The notes under the pieces are model-generated. The model had not been told where the DNA came from, ran no database searches, and worked only from the letters and a program-made list of their open reading frames with translations. From Pseudomonadota bacterium (lineage in GTDB: Bacteria; Pseudomonadota; Alphaproteobacteria; Azospirillales; Azospirillaceae), in contig JAFAFA010000126.1 in assembly GCA_023423695.1 (NCBI GenBank), forward strand, positions 62,001 to 126,000: DNA of 64,000 nt, read 5' to 3'. The translations under genes were made by a program, and so were the position numbers. Below, in pieces: positions 59,734-64,000 of the stretch (the stretch's first letter is position 1; each line of letters begins with the position of its first letter).

Positions 59734-59906
59734 TACAGCTGTTTGAAAATCCGCGGCTCCACCACGACCTGCTCCACACCGCCGGTGGTCTGGTGGGACG
59801 TGGTGCGCAGCGTGACGGCCAGGTTGTGGCGTGCGGCCTCCGCCAGGGCGGCGTTGAGGTTGTCCACGGCGTCGCGCACGGACTGGGCGAGTTCGGCGTC
59901 GGTCAT
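59733..59906 (-). CDS. Small soluble protein of unknown function (57 aa)
   Basis: A 57-codon frame with an ideal GGGAGG five bases upstream of ATG 59906. It reads MTDAELAQSVRDAVDNLNAA, an amphipathic helix, then HNLAVTLRTTSHQTTGGVEQ and VVVEPRIFKQL, a likely beta-hairpin. I do not recognise the family. It is divergent from cheA and convergent with chpT. Confidence 0.7.
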   Translation of the reverse strand: MTDAELAQSVRDAVDNLNAALAEAARHNLAVTLRTTSHQTTGGVEQVVVEPRIFKQL

Positions 59907-60111
59907 CGATCCTCCCTGTGACAATCGGTTCCTTATCCTACCGGTGGAAGCTTCCGGAAGACTCCCTATCGGAAGAGGTAAGGTTCTCTTAATCAGTGTT
60001 TGACAGGCTCCCACCCTACCTGGACTGGAGCGCAACCGGCGGCCCTCAAATGCTGCCCGTTCGAGCCGCAGGCCGGCGCGGACCATAAACATTGGGCCTG
60101 GGGAATGCGAT

Positions 60112-62901
60112 ATGGATGATCTGCTGTCCGAATTTCTGACGGAGACCAACGAAAACCTCTCGGTGCTCGACGTCGAGTTGGTGCGGTTGGAGCAGAATCC
60201 CAACAATCCGGAACTGCTGTCGAACATCTTCCGCCTCGTTCACACCATCAAGGGAACCTGCGGCTTCCTCGGCCTGCCCCGCCTGGAAAAGGTGGCGCAT
60301 GCGTCGGAGAACGTGCTTGGCAAGTTCCGCGATGGCGAGCTGACGATCAACCCGGAAGCGGTTTCGCTGATCCTGCAGGCTCTGGACACCATCAAGAGCC
60401 TGCTGGCGGTTCTGGAAGCGACCGAGGCGGAACCGCCCGGCGACGACCTGCCGCTGATCGAGCGGCTGAACCTGTGCGCCGAAGGCAAGCTGGGCGGGCC
60501 ATCTCCGGCCGCTGCCGCTCCGCCGCCGCCGCCGACCGCTCCCGCGGTCGCAGCATCGGACGACCGTCCGGCGACGCTGGACGAGCTGGAGGCGCTGTGG
60601 AACTCCATCCCGGGCCCGAATGACCCGCCGGCCGCGGCTCCCGCCGTTCCGGCGAGCACGGCGGTCGCCACCCGCGCGCCCGAGCCGGCCGAGGAGCCCG
60701 CCCCGTCGCAGGACCTCGTCGTGCCCGACGCCGAGCCGGCCGCCGCCAAGGTGCCGGCGCCGGTCGCCCCGATGGCCGGCGGTTCGGCCGGCGGCAATGC
60801 GGGCGGTGCCGATGCGGGCGCCGAGGCCGCGACCAAGGAATCGGCTGTCGCCGCGCAGACCATCCGCGTGAACGTCGACCTGCTCGAAAACCTGATGACC
60901 ATGGTCTCGGAGCTGGTGCTGACCCGCAACCAGCTGCTGCAGATCCTGCGGTCGCAGAAGGAGAGCGAGTTCGCCGCCCCGCTGCAGCGCCTGAACCATG
61001 TGACGTCGGAGCTGCAGGAAGGCGTCATGAAGACGCGCATGCAGCCCATCGGCAACGCCTGGGCCAAGCTGCCGCGCCTGGTGCGCGATCTGGCCCATGA
61101 ACTGAACAAGAAGATCGACCTCCAGATGCTCGGCGCCGACACCGAGCTGGACCGCCAGGTTCTGGAGCTGATCAAGGATCCGCTGACCCACATGGTGCGC
61201 AACAGCGCCGACCATGGCCTGGAGATCCCGGCGGAGCGCGTGAAGGCCGGCAAGTCGGAGACCGGCCGCATCACGCTGAACGCCTATCACGAAGGCGGTC
61301 ACATCATCATCGAGATCCAGGACGACGGTAAGGGCCTTGCCATCGACCGGATCAAGCAGAAGGCGATCCAGAACGGGATGGCGTCGGAAGGCGAGCTGGC
61401 CTCGATGACCGACCAGCAGATCATCCAGTTCATCATGAAGCCGGGCTTCTCCACCGCCGCCAAGGTCACCAACGTGTCGGGCCGCGGCGTCGGCATGGAC
61501 GTGGTGAAGACCAACATCGAGAAGATCGGCGGCACGATCGAGATCAAGTCGGCCCAGGGCAAGGGGTCGACCTTCGTCATCAAGATCCCGCTGACGCTGG
61601 CCATCGTCTCCGCCCTGATCGTGGAATGCGCGGGCGAGCGCTTCGCCATCCCGCAGATCAGCGTGGTCGAGCTGGTGCGCGCCGCCGCAGACAGCGAGCA
61701 CACGATCGAGCGCCTGAAGGGCACGCCGGTGCTGCGCCTGCGCAACCGCCTGCTGCCGCTGGTCTCCCTGCAGCAGCTGCTGCGGCTGGACGACAGCGAG
61801 GACGCCAAGAAGCCGGCGGACGAGACCTTCATCGTCGTCACCCAGGTCGGCACCTACACCTTCGGCATCATGGTCGACCGCGTGTTCGACACCGAGGAAA
61901 TCGTGGTGAAGCCGGTGGCGCCGATCCTGCGCCACATCGAGATGTTCTCGGGCAACACCATCCTGGGCGACGGCTCGGTCATCATGATCCTGGACCCCAA
62001 CGGCATCGCGTCGGCCACCGGCGAGATGGCGATGGGCGAGGCCGCCGGCAAGGAAACCACCGCGGTCCAGACCCAGCGCCAGGAGGACAAGATGGCGCTC
62101 CTGCTGTTCCGCGCCGGCGAGGGCGCGCCAAAGGCGGTGCCGCTGTCGCTGGTCGCCCGCCTGGAGGACGTCGATCTCGCCACGGTCGAGATGTCGAACG
62201 GACTGCCGGTGGTCCAGTACCGCGGCAAGCTGATGCCTCTGGTGCCGATCGACCCGAACTTCGCGCTCGCCAACGAAGGCCGCCAGCCGGTGCTGGTCTT
62301 CGCCGACGGCGACCGCTCGATGGGCCTGATCGTCGACGAGATCGTCGACATCGTGGAGGAGAAGCTGAACGTCCAGCTGGCCGCGGAGCGTCCCGGCCTG
62401 ATGGGCTCGGCCATCATCGCCGGCAAGGCGACCGAGGTGATCGACGCCGGCTTCTTCCTGACCCAGGCCTACAAGGACTGGTTCGGCTCCTCCGCCCAGG
62501 AGGGCTTCGAGGAGGAGAAGCTGCAGCGCGTGCTGCTGGTGGACGACAGCCCCTTCTTCCGCAACCTGCTGACGCCGCTGCTGTCGGTCGCCGGCTACGA
62601 CGTGACGGCGGTGGAGAATGCCGGCGACGCGCTGGCTCTCTGCGAGGCGGGCGAGGACTTCGACGTCATCGTCTCCGACATCGAGATGCCGGGCATGAGC
62701 GGCTTCGACTTCGCCGAGGCGGTGCGCCACGGCAGCCGCTGGCAGGGCGTGCCGATGGTGGCGCTGTCCAGCCATGCCAGCGCCCGTGATCTCGACCGCG
62801 GCCGGATCGCCGGCTTCAACGACTATGTCGCCAAGTTCGACCGTGACGCTCTGCTCTTCGCGCTGCAGCAGACGCTGACCGACCAGAAAGGTGCCGCATG
62901 A
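60112..62901 (+). CDS. cheA: Chemotaxis histidine kinase CheA with C-terminal receiver
   Basis: 929 residues: P1 Hpt domain (phospho-His44 in RLVHTIKGTCGF), an Ala/Pro-rich linker (about 125-245), P3 dimerisation (LLENLMTMVSELVLTRNQLL), P4 ATPase (HMVRNSADHGLEIP, DDGKGL, GRGVGMDVVKTNIEKIGG), P5 CheW-like domain (from IPLTLAIVSALIVECAGERF), and a fused receiver (VLLVDDSPFFRN, phospho-Asp in VIVSDIEMPGMSG). GGGGA lies 8 bases upstream. Gene order and fusion fit Azospirillum Che1, but I see no N-terminal membrane segments. Confidence 0.93.
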   Translation: MDDLLSEFLTETNENLSVLDVELVRLEQNPNNPELLSNIFRLVHTIKGTCGFLGLPRLEKVAHASENVLGKFRDGELTINPEAVSLILQALDTIKSLLAVLEATEAEPPGDDLPLIERLNLCAEGKLGGPSPAAAAPPPPPTAPAVAASDDRPATLDELEALWNSIPGPNDPPAAAPAVPASTAVATRAPEPAEEPAPSQDLVVPDAEPAAAKVPAPVAPMAGGSAGGNAGGADAGAEAATKESAVAAQTIRVNVDLLENLMTMVSELVLTRNQLLQILRSQKESEFAAPLQRLNHVTSELQEGVMKTRMQPIGNAWAKLPRLVRDLAHELNKKIDLQMLGADTELDRQVLELIKDPLTHMVRNSADHGLEIPAERVKAGKSETGRITLNAYHEGGHIIIEIQDDGKGLAIDRIKQKAIQNGMASEGELASMTDQQIIQFIMKPGFSTAAKVTNVSGRGVGMDVVKTNIEKIGGTIEIKSAQGKGSTFVIKIPLTLAIVSALIVECAGERFAIPQISVVELVRAAADSEHTIERLKGTPVLRLRNRLLPLVSLQQLLRLDDSEDAKKPADETFIVVTQVGTYTFGIMVDRVFDTEEIVVKPVAPILRHIEMFSGNTILGDGSVIMILDPNGIASATGEMAMGEAAGKETTAVQTQRQEDKMALLLFRAGEGAPKAVPLSLVARLEDVDLATVEMSNGLPVVQYRGKLMPLVPIDPNFALANEGRQPVLVFADGDRSMGLIVDEIVDIVEEKLNVQLAAERPGLMGSAIIAGKATEVIDAGFFLTQAYKDWFGSSAQEGFEEEKLQRVLLVDDSPFFRNLLTPLLSVAGYDVTAVENAGDALALCEAGEDFDVIVSDIEMPGMSGFDFAEAVRHGSRWQGVPMVALSSHASARDLDRGRIAGFNDYVAKFDRDALLFALQQTLTDQKGAA

Positions 62902-63398
62902 GCAACGCCAAGCTGCCGTCCACCGTCCGGAAGTCGAAGGGCGACGACGTCGTCGTCTCCGGCAACCAGGACTATGTGACCATGACGATCGCCGACCAGA
63001 TGTTCGGCATCCCGGTCCTTCAGGTGCAGGATGTGCTGGGCCATCAGCGGATCACCCGCATCCCGCTGGCCCCGCCGGAGGTCGCCGGATCGCTGAACCT
63101 GCGCGGCCGCATCGTCACCGCCATCGACGTCCGCCTGCGGCTCGGCCTGACCGGCCGGCCGAAGGACAAGCCCGGCATGTCGATCGTCGTCGATCTGCGA
63201 GGCGAACTGTACAGCCTGATGGTCGATTCGGTCGGCGAGGTGCTGAGCCTGACCAAGGAGGACTTCGAACGCAACCCGGCGACGCTGGATCCGCGCTGGC
63301 GCGAGGTCTCCACCGGGATTTATAGGCTGAACGGCCAGTTGATGGTTGTGCTGGACGTGCCTCGTCTGCTCAACTTCACAACCATCGAGACGGCCTGA
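62898..63398 (+). CDS. cheW: Chemotaxis coupling protein CheW
   Basis: A 166-residue CheW: MTIADQMFGIPVLQVQDVLG, ITRIPLAPPEVAGSLNLRGR, MSIVVDLRGELYSLMVDSVG and the C-terminal YRLNGQLMVVLDVPRLLNF. It couples receptors to CheA at the membrane arrays. Its ATG overlaps the cheA stop by four bases (ATGA), indicating translational coupling. About 30 polar residues extend its N terminus. Confidence 0.92.
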   Translation: MSNAKLPSTVRKSKGDDVVVSGNQDYVTMTIADQMFGIPVLQVQDVLGHQRITRIPLAPPEVAGSLNLRGRIVTAIDVRLRLGLTGRPKDKPGMSIVVDLRGELYSLMVDSVGEVLSLTKEDFERNPATLDPRWREVSTGIYRLNGQLMVVLDVPRLLNFTTIETA

Positions 63399-63486
63399 CG
63401 GCTTTCGGCGCTATCCCCGGGGGAGGGCGCCGTTCCGGCCGGCCGGCTTCTCCGCCGACGAACAGATGACCTGAGGCCCTGCCGCA

Positions 63487-63852
63487 ATGAAATCCTGCCT
63501 GGTGGTCGACGACAGCCGCGTGGTCCGCAAGGTCGCACGCAAGATCCTGGAAGAGCTGAACTTCGCCTGCACCGAGGCGGAGGATGGCAAACAGGCGATG
63601 GAGGCCTGCGCGGCACAGATGCCGGATGCCATCCTGCTGGACTGGAACATGCCGGTGATGACCGGCATCGAGTTCCTGCGCCGGCTGCGCAAGATGAGCG
63701 GGGGCGAGCAGCCCAAGGTGGTCTTCTGCACCACCGAGAACGACCTCGCCCACATCCAGGAGGCGCTGTCCGCCGGGGCCAACGAGTACATCATGAAGCC
63801 CTTCGACAGCGACATCATCCAGACCAAGTTCGCGCAGGTCGGCTTGCTGTGA
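63487..63852 (+). CDS. cheY: Chemotaxis response regulator CheY
   Basis: A 121-residue single-domain receiver: acidic pocket CLVVDDSRVVRK, phospho-Asp in AILLDWNMPVMTG, Thr in VVFCTTEND and Lys in YIMKPFDSDII. Phospho-CheY binds the flagellar switch. It lies 88 bases after cheW in the same operon. Confidence 0.92.
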   Translation: MKSCLVVDDSRVVRKVARKILEELNFACTEAEDGKQAMEACAAQMPDAILLDWNMPVMTGIEFLRRLRKMSGGEQPKVVFCTTENDLAHIQEALSAGANEYIMKPFDSDIIQTKFAQVGLL

Positions 63853-63981
63853 CTCCTGCCCGTGCCGGACATGACCGTCCGGCATATGGCCGCCGTGTCA
63901 TGAGCCGGTCGGGACAGGCTTCCTGTCCGCACGCTGGACAAGCCGCGTTGAACCAGTCGAGTTGAAAGGCGAATCGCCGAT

Positions 63982-64000
63982 ATGTCGGACAGTTTTGGCA
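63982..64000 (+). CDS. Start of a gene cut by the window edge, probably cheB
   Basis: ATG 63982 begins MSDSFG and runs off the end; AAAGGCG lies upstream. In the matching Azospirillum operon cheB (receptor methylesterase) follows cheY, so cheB is inferred from order alone. Six codons cannot show it. Confidence 0.4.

Noticed and set aside
60046..62775. A 909-codon minus-strand frame opposite cheA
   Set aside because: It is antisense to a fully recognised CheA. The product is His/Leu/Asp/Gln repeats typical of shadow frames.
1..64000. CRISPR arrays, insertion sequences, prophage, tRNA and rRNA genes
   Set aside because: No regularly spaced repeats, transposase or integrase-like proteins, or RNA-gene-like segments were noticed while reading the sequence; a dedicated search was not possible.

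Overview
The window is GC-rich, gene-dense bacterial chromosome or chromid. The gene set points to Azospirillum or a close Rhodospirillales relative (Alphaproteobacteria): a cheA-cheW-cheY-cheB operon whose CheA carries a C-terminal receiver, a ChpT-type phosphotransferase, an alphaproteobacterial mrp / hflK-hflC / degP neighbourhood, an RpoH sigma factor and many large sensor kinases. This assignment is inferred from recognised protein families; no rRNA or tRNA was seen and no database was searched.

Layout. 1-2000: the end of an O6-alkylguanine-DNA alkyltransferase, a small hydrophilic protein, and a divergent bdcA/bdcR (SDR/TetR) pair with two matching operators. 2000-12100: a uronate/pectin-breakdown locus (kdgK, EamA transporter, uxaA, uxaC, kdgF, kduD, kduI, mgsA) with two paralogous FCD-type GntR regulators. 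Four copies of an AT-rich motif close to CTAATATATCAG lie at its promoters. 12100-20400: a NitT/TauT-type ABC transporter operon (binding protein, two permeases, ATPase), then a translationally coupled pair of a membrane-anchored penicillin acylase and a threonine ammonia-lyase. 20500-33200: signalling and cobalamin genes: an MHYT-PAS hybrid kinase, cobD/cobC, a PAS-GGDEF cyclase, a receiver-ATPase response regulator, a very large dCache hybrid kinase with an apparent in-frame TGA near its N terminus, and an orphan periplasmic binding protein. 33200-38400: a GST; a tusA / DUF2478-DUF364 / DUF1244 operon that looks like sulfur or metal handling; an SDR with a C-terminal hydrophobic tail; a YegD-like Hsp70. 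38400-42300: aspT-aspD (aspartate:alanine exchange plus aspartate 4-decarboxylase) behind an AT-rich leader. 42300-47800: mrp, hflKC and degP envelope and protein quality-control genes. 47800-58400: mixed regulators and metabolism (LuxR, VOC, LysR, DUF1989, rpoH, a NifX-like protein, two histidine kinases, a phytase-like lipoprotein, a DMT exporter). 58400-64000: small proteins, chpT, and the start of the chemotaxis operon, which runs off the window at cheB.

How the genes work together. In the uronate locus KdgF and KduI act on unsaturated galacturonate from pectin, KduD reduces the diketone to 2-keto-3-deoxygluconate (KDG), UxaC and UxaA bring free hexuronates toward KDG, and KdgK phosphorylates KDG. 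The tagaturonate/fructuronate reductase and KDPG aldolase are not in the window. The signalling region (MHYT kinase, GGDEF, dCache phosphorelay, BdcA) suggests an environment-sensing segment feeding phosphorelay and possibly c-di-GMP output. The strongest unexplained items are the GntR operator set with mgsA inside it, the TGA-interrupted kinase, the tusA/DUF2478-DUF364/DUF1244 operon, the proline/tyrosine-rich anchor on the penicillin acylase, and the families of intergenic hairpins.
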